Shown here piece after piece: positions 37,209 to 48,685 of a DNA stretch of 64,000 nt. This DNA is from Pyrinomonadaceae bacterium (lineage in GTDB: Bacteria > Acidobacteriota > Blastocatellia > Pyrinomonadales > Pyrinomonadaceae). Under the pieces are notes generated by a model that was not told the DNA's origin, ran no database searches, and saw nothing but the letters and a program-made list of their open reading frames with translations. The stretch spans positions 186,001 to 250,000 of the forward strand of contig JAIBCB010000003.1 of the NCBI GenBank assembly GCA_019694355.1. Reading direction: 5' to 3'. A program made the translations under genes and the position numbers. Every line of letters starts with the position of its first letter. Positions within the stretch are counted from its first letter, which is position 1.

Positions 37209-37691
37209 TTACGGCTGCACGTTTGAGTTGCTCAGCTGATCAAAGATCTTGTCCTGATCGTCAACGTCTTTGATGATGTCCTGTGCACTCGCGGCGATGT
37301 CGAGTTTCCAGACGCCGTCTTCACGAACGAAATGGATCGTCTCCCACGAACCGAACGAATTCTGCAATTCGATGGTCGCCTTGTCGCCGTCGATCTTTTC
37401 GTTGCGGTACTTTACGGTCGTTTGGCCGTCGGCGACCAGAGAACCGCGTTTGATGATCTCGTCAACCGTCGTATTTTGTGCTTTTGCCTCCTGCTCGTGC
37501 ATTTTGATGGTCGCGGCAGAAAGCAATATTTTTGCTGAGGTATAATCTTTCTTCTTGAGGGCTTTGACGTAGGTCTCAAAGGTCTCAACGGGCGAAGCTG
37601 CGGGCTTTGACGAGCCGCACGCAAGAAGCATCACGGGCAGTATTGCCGCAAACAGGATCTTAAAAGCAAATGTAAAACGTTTTGAAGCCAT
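37209..37691 (-). CDS. Lipoprotein with a DUF4878/NTF2-like domain
   Basis: 160 residues. A lipoprotein signal ends in MLLACGSS, with the lipobox cysteine at about residue 25, so the mature protein is membrane-anchored. The rest (VETFETYVKALKKKDYTSAK, later ATIELQNSFGSWETIHFVRE and DGVWKLDI) has the pattern of DUF4878 or NTF2-like cystatin-type domains. First gene of the seven-gene minus-strand operon, 21 bases before the DUF1015 gene. Function unknown. Confidence 0.8.
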   Translation of the reverse strand: MASKRFTFAFKILFAAILPVMLLACGSSKPAASPVETFETYVKALKKKDYTSAKILLSAATIKMHEQEAKAQNTTVDEIIKRGSLVADGQTTVKYRNEKIDGDKATIELQNSFGSWETIHFVREDGVWKLDIAASAQDIIKDVDDQDKIFDQLSNSNVQP

Positions 37692-37746
37692 TTTAGAAGG
37701 TCAAAACTTCAGATTATACCGAAAATATGGGAGAGTCGCATTCAGA

Positions 37747-38028
37747 ATGGAACGACGCGTATTGAACGAAGATGAATTGGCCGTTGAGCTTGGCTCTCTG
37801 AGCGGCTGGTCGGTCGATGGAAAGGAGCTTGTCCGGCACTTCAAATTCGAGAATTTCAGCAGTGCCCTGGCTTTTGTGAATCAGGTCGGTGAGATCGCGG
37901 AGGCCGCAGATCATCATCCGGACATCAAGTTCGGTTGGGGTTTTGCCGAAATTCGCCTTACGACGCACGATCGCGGCGGGATAACGGATGTGGACGTTGC
38001 GGTCGCAAAAAAGATCGACGCGATCTAA
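37747..38028 (+). CDS. Pterin-4a-carbinolamine dehydratase
   Basis: 93 residues, the usual length. The active-site motif AEAADHHPDI and the strand FAEIRLTTHD with GGITDVDVAVAKKID match the PCD/DCoH family. The enzyme dehydrates 4a-hydroxytetrahydropterin in pterin recycling; in bacteria without aromatic amino-acid hydroxylases it may serve molybdopterin or folate metabolism. No hydroxylase gene is in the window. Its stop directly abuts the stop of the convergent gene. Confidence 0.93.
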   Translation: MERRVLNEDELAVELGSLSGWSVDGKELVRHFKFENFSSALAFVNQVGEIAEAADHHPDIKFGWGFAEIRLTTHDRGGITDVDVAVAKKIDAI

Positions 38029-39024
38029 TTACTTTATGTCGCACGGCCGTGCGATCTCGTGTTCGATGGTGAAGGTCGACGCGCCGTATGATCTAAGCAT
38101 CGGGTCATACGGCTGAGTGATCTCGGCCGTACCGAAGTAACAGCCGCCGTCGCGGTCGTAGATAAAAACGGCACTCATCTTCCGTTTTTCCATCACACGC
38201 ATCGGCTGATCGCTGAATTCGAGCCAATCATCTGCGGCAAAATAGAGACGGCTTGGGACGATACCCGAGTCACGAAGCGTGGCGGTCAGGCGCGCCCGAA
38301 TTCCTGCATCGTCGAACGTGCCTTCTTTCGGGAGCAGGTCTGCGGGGTTGCCGCGGACAACGTCCTTTTTGTATTCGCCGAACATCTTCTCATACAGCGG
38401 ATTGCCTTTCGAGCGGTCGGCAGCGATCGTGATCCGAGCAAGATCGTCGCTCGAAGAGCGTGGAAAACCGAACATACTTGTTAGGCTAAGATCATTGGCG
38501 GCGATCTTCTTTTCCGGATCAGCGACGCTTCGCAGAAAGATCGGCAATGAATTGTTCCTTCCCCAGACACCGCTCGTGAGAGCGACCTTGATCTCTTTCT
38601 TTGTAAGCTCGGGCTCTGTGAATGAGAGGATGTAGTGCATTGCCGTGCCCATAATGCCCGGCTTCCCGATCTCAAGGGCAAGCAGATATCGGTCGCCGCC
38701 TTCACCATGCGTGCGGAATACGTATTTGCCCAACTCATCCTTGAAACGAATATAGAGCCAGAGCGGATCGCCGTCCGCCGCTTTTGTAACAGCGATCGGC
38801 TGTGCGAGGGCGAATGAGGCAACATCCTTCTTGGCAAGCACCATCGTTACATCGACGTTGGTCTTCGGGCGAAAAACGGGTTTCTGTGGCGCGTTGGGAT
38901 CTTGCGAGGCTTGCTGCATCCGTTCGCGGGCTCTTTGCGTCTGCGGAAACTGGGCACTCACCGCAGTCACAAAAACTGCCGCAAGAACACTCGTAAGGAA
39001 AATGGCTCTCACAAAGAAACTCAT
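38029..39024 (-). CDS. Secreted protein of unknown function
   Basis: 331 residues from ATG 39022-39024, chosen because it begins a signal peptide (MSFFVRAIFLTSVLAAVFVT, cut after VSAQ); a longer frame exists upstream. The mature protein starts with a Gln/Arg-rich stretch, then a beta-rich body (VDVTMVLAKKDVASFALAQP, LWLYIRFKDELGKYVFRTHG). The C-terminal part ends with one Cys pair candidate (CYF, CDIK). I recognise no family. It follows icd by 64 bases on the same strand, perhaps cotranscribed. Confidence 0.7.
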   Translation of the reverse strand: MSFFVRAIFLTSVLAAVFVTAVSAQFPQTQRARERMQQASQDPNAPQKPVFRPKTNVDVTMVLAKKDVASFALAQPIAVTKAADGDPLWLYIRFKDELGKYVFRTHGEGGDRYLLALEIGKPGIMGTAMHYILSFTEPELTKKEIKVALTSGVWGRNNSLPIFLRSVADPEKKIAANDLSLTSMFGFPRSSSDDLARITIAADRSKGNPLYEKMFGEYKKDVVRGNPADLLPKEGTFDDAGIRARLTATLRDSGIVPSRLYFAADDWLEFSDQPMRVMEKRKMSAVFIYDRDGGCYFGTAEITQPYDPMLRSYGASTFTIEHEIARPCDIK

Positions 39025-39088
39025 ACGGAACAAAAAGTTATGATGCCAGGCCCGTAAATCACGCTGGCTGCAAAATGGGGCATCGTTA

Positions 39089-41335
<2,247 letters not shown>

Positions 41336-41519
41336 TCAGATCCGATCGGGTTCCCCCGAAAGGCGGGACCGCACCTAACATCTCTATTTTAGGTCGCAAC
41401 CCGATAAAGGTAAATTTCACCCCAACGAAAGTGCTGCATAGGTTGGCAAAAAATTGTGATATTCTAGCACAAAGAACATCAATTTAGGGCTAAGGTTCGA
41501 CCAGCCTGGAGGAATAAAG

Positions 41520-43106
41520 ATGAAGAGACATTCATTGCTGTATTTTCTATTGCTCGTCTGCATACTAGTCCCCTCGGCACAAGCTCAGAAGCTGAATGTT
41601 CTTTACACGAACGATCTCCATTCGCACTTAGAGCCGCTGATCGTTCCGTGGGTAAGCACGACGCGAAAGGTCGGCGGTTTTGCGAATATCGCAACACTCG
41701 TCAAGCAGGAAAAAAAGGCGAACCCGAATACCGTCTATTTCGATGCGGGTGATTTTTTCGCAGGGCCATACTTGAGCTTACTTACAAAGGGCGAGGCCAT
41801 CATCGATGCTGCGAACTATCTCGGCCTTGATGCTGCTTGCGTCGGCAATCACGAGTACGATTACGGTTGGGAGAATGCGTACAAGCAGTTTGAGCGTGCA
41901 AAGTTCCCGCTTCTGAACGGCAACATCTTCGTCAAAGGCACCGACAAACTTCATTGGCCAAAGCCGTACATCATCAAGAAAGTGAACGGCATTCGACTTG
42001 GGATAATCGGCCTTCACGAAAAGTTCGCCTTTGAGGATACCGTCGCACCGGTGATGATCAAGGGCGTCGAAGTACGCGATGAGAAAGTTTACTTGCGAAA
42101 GTACATAAAAGAGCTTCAGCCGAAGACCGACCTCATCATCCTGCTGATCCACATCGGGATTCCCGGCACACAATCGACCACCGGCGAAGCCGACGTGATT
42201 CGCAATCACAAGCACGATATCGACCTCGCAAAGGCCGTTCCCGGTGTTGACCTGATGATCACCGGTCATCCGCACAGCGGAACGCCGACGCCGATCGTTG
42301 CGAACGGCACGATCATCGTCTCGACGGACGCATACACGATCGAACTCGGCAAACTTGAGATCACGTACGACAAGAAGCTCGACAAGATCGTTGACTACAA
42401 GAACCATTACAACTACCTTTTCGACGACGAGGTCGAGGACGACCCGACGATGGTCGCCGTCATCAATAAGTGGAAGAACAAGCTCAAGGCGATCACGGAT
42501 GAAAAGGTGACGACCGTAACGGCCCCGATGACGCGCTCCTATGGTCAAAGTTCGGCAATGGGAAATATGGTCGCCGATTCGATGCTTGCGGCCTATCCTG
42601 AATATGATCTTGCGATCACAAATAGCGGCGGCTTGCGCGAGGACATCGATCCCGGAGTTGTAACGGTCGGCAAACTGATCTCGGTATTTCCTTTCCCGAA
42701 CACTATCGTCCAGTTGGAGATCAAAGGGCGTTACCTTCGAGAGGCATTCGAGCACGGTGCCGGTTTGACGAATGGTGTCTTACAGGTATCCAAGGGCGTT
42801 GAAATGATGTACGTTCAAAATCGGCCGGTCGGCAAGCGGCTGTCCAAGCTCAACATCAAAGGCATCCCACTCGATGATAACAAGACGTATAAAGTATTGA
42901 CCTCAAACTACTTAGCGGATGGCGGTGACAGCTTTTTTGCTTTCGGCAAGGCCGACTCTTACAAGGCGACCGGTATCGACATACTCGATGCGATGGTCAA
43001 ATACCTAAAGCAGTTCAAGGCCTATGAACCTGTCCTCGAAGGACGCGTTGTCGGTGTATTAGAAGTTAAGGAAAACGAGAAACGCATGAACGGACTCCTC
43101 TTTTAG
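41520..43106 (+). CDS. Secreted 5'-nucleotidase / UDP-sugar hydrolase family protein
   Basis: 528 residues. Signal peptide (MKRHSLLYFLLLVCILVPSA, cut after QAQ). The metallophosphoesterase domain shows LYTNDLHSHLEPL, FDAGDFFAG, VGNHEYDYGWE, LLIHIG and ITGHPHSGTP. The C-terminal 5'-nucleotidase domain follows (MGNMVADSMLAAYPEYDLAI, SGGLREDIDPG, LTSNYLADGGDSFFAFG). It should hydrolyse extracellular nucleotides or related phosphoesters to salvage nucleoside and phosphate. A strong GGAGGA ribosome-binding site precedes the ATG. Probably monocistronic. Confidence 0.93.
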   Translation: MKRHSLLYFLLLVCILVPSAQAQKLNVLYTNDLHSHLEPLIVPWVSTTRKVGGFANIATLVKQEKKANPNTVYFDAGDFFAGPYLSLLTKGEAIIDAANYLGLDAACVGNHEYDYGWENAYKQFERAKFPLLNGNIFVKGTDKLHWPKPYIIKKVNGIRLGIIGLHEKFAFEDTVAPVMIKGVEVRDEKVYLRKYIKELQPKTDLIILLIHIGIPGTQSTTGEADVIRNHKHDIDLAKAVPGVDLMITGHPHSGTPTPIVANGTIIVSTDAYTIELGKLEITYDKKLDKIVDYKNHYNYLFDDEVEDDPTMVAVINKWKNKLKAITDEKVTTVTAPMTRSYGQSSAMGNMVADSMLAAYPEYDLAITNSGGLREDIDPGVVTVGKLISVFPFPNTIVQLEIKGRYLREAFEHGAGLTNGVLQVSKGVEMMYVQNRPVGKRLSKLNIKGIPLDDNKTYKVLTSNYLADGGDSFFAFGKADSYKATGIDILDAMVKYLKQFKAYEPVLEGRVVGVLEVKENEKRMNGLLF

Positions 43107-43180
43107 GATCGAACGCGATAAATATTTGCGGGATGCAGACAGATCTGGTTGGATCTGAAGGGAAGTTTGTCCGAAATACA

Positions 43181-43209
43181 TAGACAAATGTCCCTATACA
43201 CGATATCAT
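43181..43209 (+). promoter_or_regulatory. Candidate promoter of the RES/Xre module
   Basis: TAGACA (43181-43186), 17 bases, TATCAT (43204-43209; the same -10 hexamer as at dnaK). The first ATG (43218) is 8 nt later, which implies a leaderless or near-leaderless transcript. A GACA-AA-TGTC palindrome overlaps the -35 region and could be the antitoxin operator. Confidence 0.45.
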
Positions 43210-43217
43210 TGTAATTG

Positions 43218-43691
43218 ATGACGATCGAAGAAAGATTGAACAAAGAGATCGCGATCATCTTCGCCGGGCGTGATTCAAAGAAGCGCGGGAAGGCTCCGAC
43301 ATATCACGAATTCCTTTCGGACAAGATGCTGATGATCTCCGTTATCCGGGCCGGAGTTCCGTATTCGCTATTTGCTTTGATAAAAGGCGTAACGCCTTTT
43401 AGCGATAGCGACTGGGCGACTCTGCTTGATATCTCCAGCAAATCTCTACAGCGTCATAAGCAAACTGCAAAAAGCTTCAAGCCGATACATTCCGAAAAGA
43501 TCATCGAGATGGCCGAGGTGACCGACTTCGGCAGAGAGGTCTTCGGCGATCCTGAGAAATTCAAGCTTTGGCTGAATACGCCAAGTTTCGCACTCGGGAA
43601 CGTAAAACCGGTCGAGCTCTTGCGAGATTCGTACGGCAAAGAATTGGTCATGGGTGAACTAAACAGGATCGCTCACGGAATTCTCGTCTGA
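43218..43691 (+). CDS. Antitoxin, Xre/MbcA/ParS type (DUF2384)
   Basis: 157 residues from ATG 43218; an in-frame TTG at 43215 is the alternative. An Xre-like N-terminal helical domain (GVPYSLFALIKGVTPFSDSD, WATLLDISSKSLQRH) is followed by the DUF2384 toxin-binding domain (AEVTDFGREVFGDPEKFKLW, LNTPSFALGNVKPVELL). This is the classical antitoxin of RES-domain toxins: it neutralises the toxin through its C-terminus and represses its own promoter. The TGATG stop/start overlap with the next gene indicates translational coupling. Confidence 0.93.
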   Translation: MTIEERLNKEIAIIFAGRDSKKRGKAPTYHEFLSDKMLMISVIRAGVPYSLFALIKGVTPFSDSDWATLLDISSKSLQRHKQTAKSFKPIHSEKIIEMAEVTDFGREVFGDPEKFKLWLNTPSFALGNVKPVELLRDSYGKELVMGELNRIAHGILV

Positions 43692-44149
43692 TGCAGCTTT
43701 TCAGGCTTACGCTTCGCGAATATGCCGCTCCGCTGTCGGGAAAAGGCGCGGCTCTCTGGGGGGCGAGATGGAACTCGGCCGGTATAGAGCTCATTTACAC
43801 TGCGGCAAATCGCTCTTTGGCGATGGCAGAGGTTCTTGTCCATATGACGTTCGGGACAGTTCCTACGGACTATGTAATGGTCACCATAAATGTGCCGGAT
43901 GACGTCTCGGTCGATGTCTTGGAGAAAAAGACGCTGCCTGCTGACTGGAGCAGGTTTCCTCATACGGCCCCGACACAGGCTCTTGGCGATAAGTTTGTCG
44001 CAGACGGGAAAAGCTGTATCCTGCAGGTGCCGTCGGTCGTAACCGCTGGAGAGTTCAACTTTTTGATAAACCCGCACCACGCGGAATTTTCAAGGGTCAA
44101 GATCGTTGCCATCGAAGATTTTCGGTTTGATAAAAGGCTGGTCAGATAG
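43691..44149 (+). CDS. RES-domain toxin (NAD+ phosphorylase / ADP-ribosyl type)
   Basis: 152 residues. The RES fold motifs are intact: LFRL at the N-terminus, GARWNSAGIELIYTAANRSL with Arg26 and Tyr36, AMAEVLVH with Glu47, and CILQVPSVVTAGEFNFLINP with the conserved Ser and Asn. Family members (MbcT, ParT, Xre-RES toxins) destroy or transfer from NAD+, depleting the cell unless neutralised. The arrangement antitoxin first, toxin overlapping by 1 base, is standard. Only 3 bases separate its stop from purE, so the essential purine genes may share the transcript. Confidence 0.93.
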   Translation: MQLFRLTLREYAAPLSGKGAALWGARWNSAGIELIYTAANRSLAMAEVLVHMTFGTVPTDYVMVTINVPDDVSVDVLEKKTLPADWSRFPHTAPTQALGDKFVADGKSCILQVPSVVTAGEFNFLINPHHAEFSRVKIVAIEDFRFDKRLVR

Positions 44150-44152
44150 AAA

Positions 44153-44656
44153 GTGAAAAGTAAAAAGATCAAAGATCCGATCGTTTCGATCATTATGGGC
44201 AGCAAGAGTGATTGGCCGACGATGGAGCAGGCTGCGCTTGTGCTCGAGGAATTCGGTGTGCCGTTCGAGAGCAACATAGTCTCGGCGCATCGCACGCCCG
44301 ATCTGCTCTTTGAGTTCGCGAAAACGGCGGAATCCCGTGGCATCGAGGTGATAATCGCCGGTGCGGGCGGAGCGGCACATCTGCCGGGAATGTGCGCTTC
44401 GCAAACCGTCTTGCCGGTGCTCGGAGTGCCTGTCGAATCCAAGGCGTTGAAGGGAATGGATTCGCTTCTTTCGATCGTGCAAATGCCCGCCGGTATTCCC
44501 GTCGGCACGCTCGCCATCGGCCCTGCGGGTGCAAAGAACGCGGCTCTACTTGCCGTCGCCATTCTCGCGAACTCACGACCCGAACTTCGCAAGAAGCTTC
44601 ATAAGTTCCGCTCAGATCAGACGAAGACGGTCGTAAAAACCAAGCTGCAGTCTTAA
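44153..44656 (+). CDS. purE: N5-carboxyaminoimidazole ribonucleotide mutase
   Basis: 167 residues from GTG 44153. Class I PurE motifs: [43 protein letters not shown] and [17 protein letters not shown]. It converts N5-CAIR (made by PurK) to CAIR in purine biosynthesis. It is followed after 51 bases by purK and preceded after 3 bases by the toxin gene. Confidence 0.96.
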   Translation: MKSKKIKDPIVSIIMGSKSDWPTMEQAALVLEEFGVPFESNIVSAHRTPDLLFEFAKTAESRGIEVIIAGAGGAAHLPGMCASQTVLPVLGVPVESKALKGMDSLLSIVQMPAGIPVGTLAIGPAGAKNAALLAVAILANSRPELRKKLHKFRSDQTKTVVKTKLQS

Positions 44657-44707
44657 ACGCCTTACGCCGCGGACATCTGTGCTAATCTAGTTTCTTTTTA
44701 GCACCTT

Positions 44708-45847
44708 GTGACAAAAGCGATCCTTCCAAATTCCACGATCGGTATCTTCGGCAGCGGCCAACTCGGGCGGATGACGGCGATCGAGGCTCGGAAGATGGGA
44801 TATCGCGTGCATACTTTCTCGCCGGGACGCAATACGCCTACGGGACAGGTCGCGGATGCGGAAACGACAGCGTCGTATGACGATCTCTTCGAAGTGCGTA
44901 CATTCGCTCAAAGCGTCGATGTCGTTACGTTTGAGTTCGAGAATGTTCCCGCCGCAGCGATCGAGGCAGCAGCCGAGTTCGCACCCGTGCATCCGCGTGG
45001 CGAGATACTGCACACAACGCAAAATCGCCTTCGCGAAAAGACATTCCTTTCAAAGAACGGCTTTCCGCTCGCCGGGTTTAGACGCGTCCGCACGATCGAA
45101 GACCTTTTCAAAGGGGTAGAAGATCTTGGGCTTCCGGCAGTACTGAAGACCGCGGGTTTCGGCTATGACGGCAAAGGCCAGACTCGGATCGATGTCCACA
45201 GCGAGATCGAGGCTGCTTTTGATGCCTTGAACGGGCAGGAAGCGGTACTTGAGCAGTTCGTTGCATTTGAGAAGGAAGTTTCCGTCGTTTGTGCTCGTGG
45301 GCAAGAAGGTGAGTTCGCACACTACGGCGTTATCGAGAATGACCACGCAGATCATATTCTCGATGTTTCCTTCGCTCCGGCCGACGTTGCCGACGCGACG
45401 GCAAAGCAAGCTGTCGAGATCGCACGGTCGATCGCCGAGGCTTTCGACTATGTCGGCGCATTCTGCGTCGAATTCTTCCTCGAGGGCAGCGGCACGCTGC
45501 GCGTGAACGAGATCGCACCGCGCCCGCATAACTCGGGACATCTTACGTTCGATGCCTGTGTAACATCGCAATTTGAGCAGCAAGTCCGTGCAGTCTGCGG
45601 CCTTCCGCTGGGTTCGACGGAGTTCTTTCATCCTGCTGCGATGGCAAATCTGCTCGGTGATGTTTGGGCGAACGGAGAGCCGAATTGGCCTGCTGCCTTG
45701 AAGGATCCGGCCGTTAAGCTTCACCTTTATGGCAAGAGCGATCCTCGCCCGGGCCGAAAAATGGGGCACCTGACCGCAACGGCGGACTCACCACAAAAAG
45801 CCGCAGAGATCGTGCGAGCGGCCCGCGAACGTCTATTAGCTTCCTAG
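44708..45847 (+). CDS. purK: N5-carboxyaminoimidazole ribonucleotide synthase
   Basis: 379 residues from GTG 44708. ATP-grasp enzyme: IGIFGSGQLGRMTAIEA at the N-terminus, LKTAGFGYDGKGQTRI in the ATP-binding domain, FCVEFFLEGSGTLRVNEIAP and PRPHNSGHLTFDACVTSQFE near the metal site, and LYGKSDPRPGRKMGHLT at the C-terminus. It makes N5-CAIR from AIR, ATP and bicarbonate, feeding PurE. An extended -10 (TG-N-TAATCT at 44680-44688) could add a separate promoter. Confidence 0.96.
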   Translation: MTKAILPNSTIGIFGSGQLGRMTAIEARKMGYRVHTFSPGRNTPTGQVADAETTASYDDLFEVRTFAQSVDVVTFEFENVPAAAIEAAAEFAPVHPRGEILHTTQNRLREKTFLSKNGFPLAGFRRVRTIEDLFKGVEDLGLPAVLKTAGFGYDGKGQTRIDVHSEIEAAFDALNGQEAVLEQFVAFEKEVSVVCARGQEGEFAHYGVIENDHADHILDVSFAPADVADATAKQAVEIARSIAEAFDYVGAFCVEFFLEGSGTLRVNEIAPRPHNSGHLTFDACVTSQFEQQVRAVCGLPLGSTEFFHPAAMANLLGDVWANGEPNWPAALKDPAVKLHLYGKSDPRPGRKMGHLTATADSPQKAAEIVRAARERLLAS

Positions 45848-45903
45848 AAATCTCACCTTTGCTTTTGGAGTTTTCCTACACGAAAAGGCTAGACTGTCCT
45901 GTT

Positions 45904-46404
45904 ATGGCTGAAACGCTTTTTGTTTCACAAACGGCCGACCGCGCCGCCGCATACATCGAGATCGCTCCGCAGATCGCAGCGTTGATCGACGGTGAAAGGG
46001 ATGTTACGGCGAACTTGGCCAATATCGCAGCCGCGATCAAGCAGGCGTTCGACTACTTTTGGGTCGGATTTTACATTGCGAAGGGCGGTGAGCTTGTTGT
46101 TGGGCCGTTTCAGGGGCCGATTGCGTGTTCTCGTATTGCGTTCGGAAAAGGAGTTTGCGGCACTGCATTCTCAACCGGCGAAACACAGATAGTGCCGGAC
46201 GTAGATAAGTTTCCGGGCCACATCGCCTGCGCGAGCGAGTCGCGATCGGAGATCGTTGTTCCGATCTTCTCGCCTGAAGGTAAAGTTTGGGGCGTTTTGG
46301 ACGTTGACAGCGACAAGCTCGACGACTTTGATGAGACTGATGCGGTCGGCCTGCGGTCGATCGTGAGAATTCTAGAGAAAATGCTTTCGGAGGAACCTGT
46401 TTGA
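45904..46404 (+). CDS. msrC: Free methionine-(R)-sulfoxide reductase (GAF-domain fRMsr)
   Basis: 166 residues from ATG 45904; a longer frame upstream lacks family similarity. The GAF domain has all three catalytic cysteines: C75 (GPIACSRI), C85 (GVCGTAF) and C109 (FPGHIACAS). Their spacing is identical to C84/C94/C118 of E. coli YebR. It reduces free Met-(R)-sulfoxide in the cytoplasm using thioredoxin. TAGACT at 45890-45895 lies 8 nt before the ATG, suggesting a leaderless start. The stop overlaps the TTG start of the TerC gene. Confidence 0.93.
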   Translation: MAETLFVSQTADRAAAYIEIAPQIAALIDGERDVTANLANIAAAIKQAFDYFWVGFYIAKGGELVVGPFQGPIACSRIAFGKGVCGTAFSTGETQIVPDVDKFPGHIACASESRSEIVVPIFSPEGKVWGVLDVDSDKLDDFDETDAVGLRSIVRILEKMLSEEPV

Positions 46405-47459
46405 CACCTGTAGAACATCCATATTGGGTTTGGGGGCTCTTTTTTGGCGTAGTTTTTGTGGCTCTTTTTGTCGATATCGTTATCGTCAATCGCAAGCCGC
46501 ATGCGCCGACGAAAAAAGAGACCGTTGTTTGGAGCATTATTTGGGTCTCGCTGGCTCTTGCTTTCAACGCGTTCATCTACTGGCAGGTCGGGAATCATAC
46601 CGGCGATTGGACCCTTGCGTTCACACAGGCAAAGCTCTTTCTTACGGGTTATCTGATCGAATTATCTCTCTCGGTCGATAATCTCTTTGTATTCCTGCTG
46701 ATCTTCACATTCTTCAAGGTTCCGAAAAAGTTTCAGCATCGTGTGCTTTTTTGGGGCATCATGGGCGCCCTCGTGCTCAGAATGGTGATGATCTTTGCCG
46801 GAGCCGAACTCGTCGAGCGTTTCCACTGGATCATCTATATTTTTGGTGCATTTCTCGTTTATACGGGCATCAGTATGTTCAAGACGTCGGATGACAATTT
46901 CGAACCGCACGAAAGTGCGATCGTAAAGTTCGCGACGAAATACATACGCATTACGAAGCATTACGACGGCGACAAATTCTTTGTCATACAAGATGGAGCA
47001 CGCGTCGGAACCTTGCTCCTGCTTGTGCTCATAACTGTTGAGTTTACAGACCTTGTCTTTGCTGTGGATTCGATCCCGGCGATCTTCGGTATCACGACCG
47101 ATAAATTTCTTGTATATACGTCGAACATTTTTGCGATACTAGGATTGAGGACGTTCTACTTCCTGCTCGCAGGCCTTGCCGAACGTTTTCACCTGTTGAA
47201 GTACGGCCTTGCGGTCGTTCTGACCTTTATCGGCGTAAAGATGCTCTTGCCACTTTTTGCCGAAGGGCTGATAATGTTCTACGGTGGTGAAGGCTCGCAT
47301 GGCGGCCCGCAATTCCTGCACGACTTCGTTGCCGGAAAATATGACAGCCAGGTCGTGGACATCTCACTCATCATCGTGATCGCAACTATCACGTTGTCCG
47401 TCATTTTTTCCTTGATCTTCCCGCCTCGCCACGGCAGTAAACCGGCAGATGGAGAATAA
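46401..47459 (+). CDS. TerC/Alx-family integral membrane protein
   Basis: 352 residues from TTG 46401. This start is chosen because GGAGG lies 7-8 bases upstream, and the TTGA overlap couples it to the msrC-like stop. Nine or so transmembrane helices with the TerC acidic signatures SLSVDNLFVFLLIFTFF and LVFAVDSIPAIFGITTDKFL, then ILGLRTFYFLLAG. Family members (Alx, TerC, MeeF/Y) are implicated in Mn(II) or other metal export, partly to metallate exoenzymes. No yybP-ykoY riboswitch fits upstream. A CDF transporter two genes down makes metal handling a plausible theme. Confidence 0.93.
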   Translation: MTPVEHPYWVWGLFFGVVFVALFVDIVIVNRKPHAPTKKETVVWSIIWVSLALAFNAFIYWQVGNHTGDWTLAFTQAKLFLTGYLIELSLSVDNLFVFLLIFTFFKVPKKFQHRVLFWGIMGALVLRMVMIFAGAELVERFHWIIYIFGAFLVYTGISMFKTSDDNFEPHESAIVKFATKYIRITKHYDGDKFFVIQDGARVGTLLLLVLITVEFTDLVFAVDSIPAIFGITTDKFLVYTSNIFAILGLRTFYFLLAGLAERFHLLKYGLAVVLTFIGVKMLLPLFAEGLIMFYGGEGSHGGPQFLHDFVAGKYDSQVVDISLIIVIATITLSVIFSLIFPPRHGSKPADGE

Positions 47460-48681
47460 CAAGTACCGAAAATTCTACGTCGAATGGTGGAACATTAGGC
47501 GGAGCACCATCTACGGTGCGGTCATCCTTATTCTGCTCGCTGCAACGCTGGTCTTTGGCGGCTGGTGGGCCTCGAAGAATAATTGGTTCGCGGTCGGTGA
47601 AGCGGAGACCTATCCGATGGATTCGGCGAAGATCATCTCGTTCGAGGGCGAGGTCCGCATCACACGAGCAGCGACCCGCGAGACGATCCTCGTAACAAAA
47701 CAGACTTATGTCGCTGCGGGCGACACGGTTCAAACGCAGGCGGACGGACGCGCGATCATCCAAATGATCGACGGTTCCGTTTATTCCGTTCGGCCGAACA
47801 GCACAGTGGTCGTGCGCGACACGACATCGCTTTTTGGCGGCAAGAATGTACGCGTTCGCCTGAATGACGGACAATTGAATGTCCGCACGGACGAACAGCC
47901 CGATAATGTAAAAAATATCGTCGAAGTCGCGGAATCGGAGAACCAACTCGGCCCGCAGACTGATGCGAGTTTTGATACGGACGGCGAGAACGGCGGTGAG
48001 ATCCGCGTAAGCCGAGGCGGTGTCGAGACAACGCTCGGCGGCGAGACATCGAAGATCGGGCCGGATCAATACGCGGCCGTCAATAATGGCCAGCTTTCCG
48101 CCCGCGAAAAGATACTTGCACCGCCGGTGCCTGTTGCACCCGGCAACTCATCTCAGTTGATCGACGCAGGCGGCGGGGTGAATGTTGGATTTAACTGGCA
48201 GCCGCCTGACCAGCCCATCCAAAGCTATTATCTTCAGGTCGCAAAATCACCTTGGTTCTCACAGGATGCGATACTTGTGGATCGTACCGGACTTGGCTCG
48301 AACGATTTTAGGTTAACGGGACTTACGCCCGGCACATATTACTGGCGGGTTCGAGCGACTTCCCGCTCTGGACAAACAACCAACTGGAACGACGCGTGGA
48401 AATTTACCGTGATAAGGCGCGAGAGCAGCATTCGCATCGAACTCACAGATCTGAAGATCGAGCCCGTCGGAGGCGGAATTTTTATTATCACCGGTAAGAC
48501 CCAACCGGGAATGGCCGTGCGCTCGCAGGGACGTGACACATTTGCGGTTTCGGACGGCAGCTTTAGGCTGCAGGTCTCGTCGCAGTCGGCCGAAACATCT
48601 ATCGAGATCGGCGATGACAGGGGCAATCGTGCCGGTTTCGTCGTTTCGCTCCGCACCGGCCGCCTGATGAAGCGTTACTAG
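47449..48681 (+). CDS. Membrane-anchored FecR-domain protein with FN3-like region
   Basis: 410 residues. One N-terminal transmembrane helix (about residues 21-42), a FecR domain (AKIISFEGEVRITRA, TYVAAGDTVQTQADGRAIIQ, LFGGKNVRVRLNDGQLNVRT), a Pro-rich joint, an FN3-like segment (YYLQVAKSPWFSQ, LTPGTYYWRVRATSRSGQTT) and a final beta-domain. FecR domains often relay or bind at the cell surface; without an adjacent ECF sigma this one is probably structural or a surface polymer-binding protein. It overlaps the TerC gene by 11 bases and precedes the CDF gene by 4. Confidence 0.87.
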   Translation: MENNKYRKFYVEWWNIRRSTIYGAVILILLAATLVFGGWWASKNNWFAVGEAETYPMDSAKIISFEGEVRITRAATRETILVTKQTYVAAGDTVQTQADGRAIIQMIDGSVYSVRPNSTVVVRDTTSLFGGKNVRVRLNDGQLNVRTDEQPDNVKNIVEVAESENQLGPQTDASFDTDGENGGEIRVSRGGVETTLGGETSKIGPDQYAAVNNGQLSAREKILAPPVPVAPGNSSQLIDAGGGVNVGFNWQPPDQPIQSYYLQVAKSPWFSQDAILVDRTGLGSNDFRLTGLTPGTYYWRVRATSRSGQTTNWNDAWKFTVIRRESSIRIELTDLKIEPVGGGIFIITGKTQPGMAVRSQGRDTFAVSDGSFRLQVSSQSAETSIEIGDDRGNRAGFVVSLRTGRLMKRY

Positions 48682-48685
48682 ACGA

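Noticed and set aside
41778..42755. Minus-strand open frame of 325 codons opposite the 5'-nucleotidase
   Set aside because: Antisense shadow; the opposite strand carries all phosphoesterase motifs.
43130..43165. Hairpin CAGATC/GATCTG after the 5'-nucleotidase as a terminator
   Set aside because: The stem is only 6 bp and no T run follows.
46380..46401. yybP-ykoY (Mn) riboswitch upstream of the TerC-family gene
   Set aside because: The gene overlaps the preceding stop codon, so there is no room for a leader aptamer.
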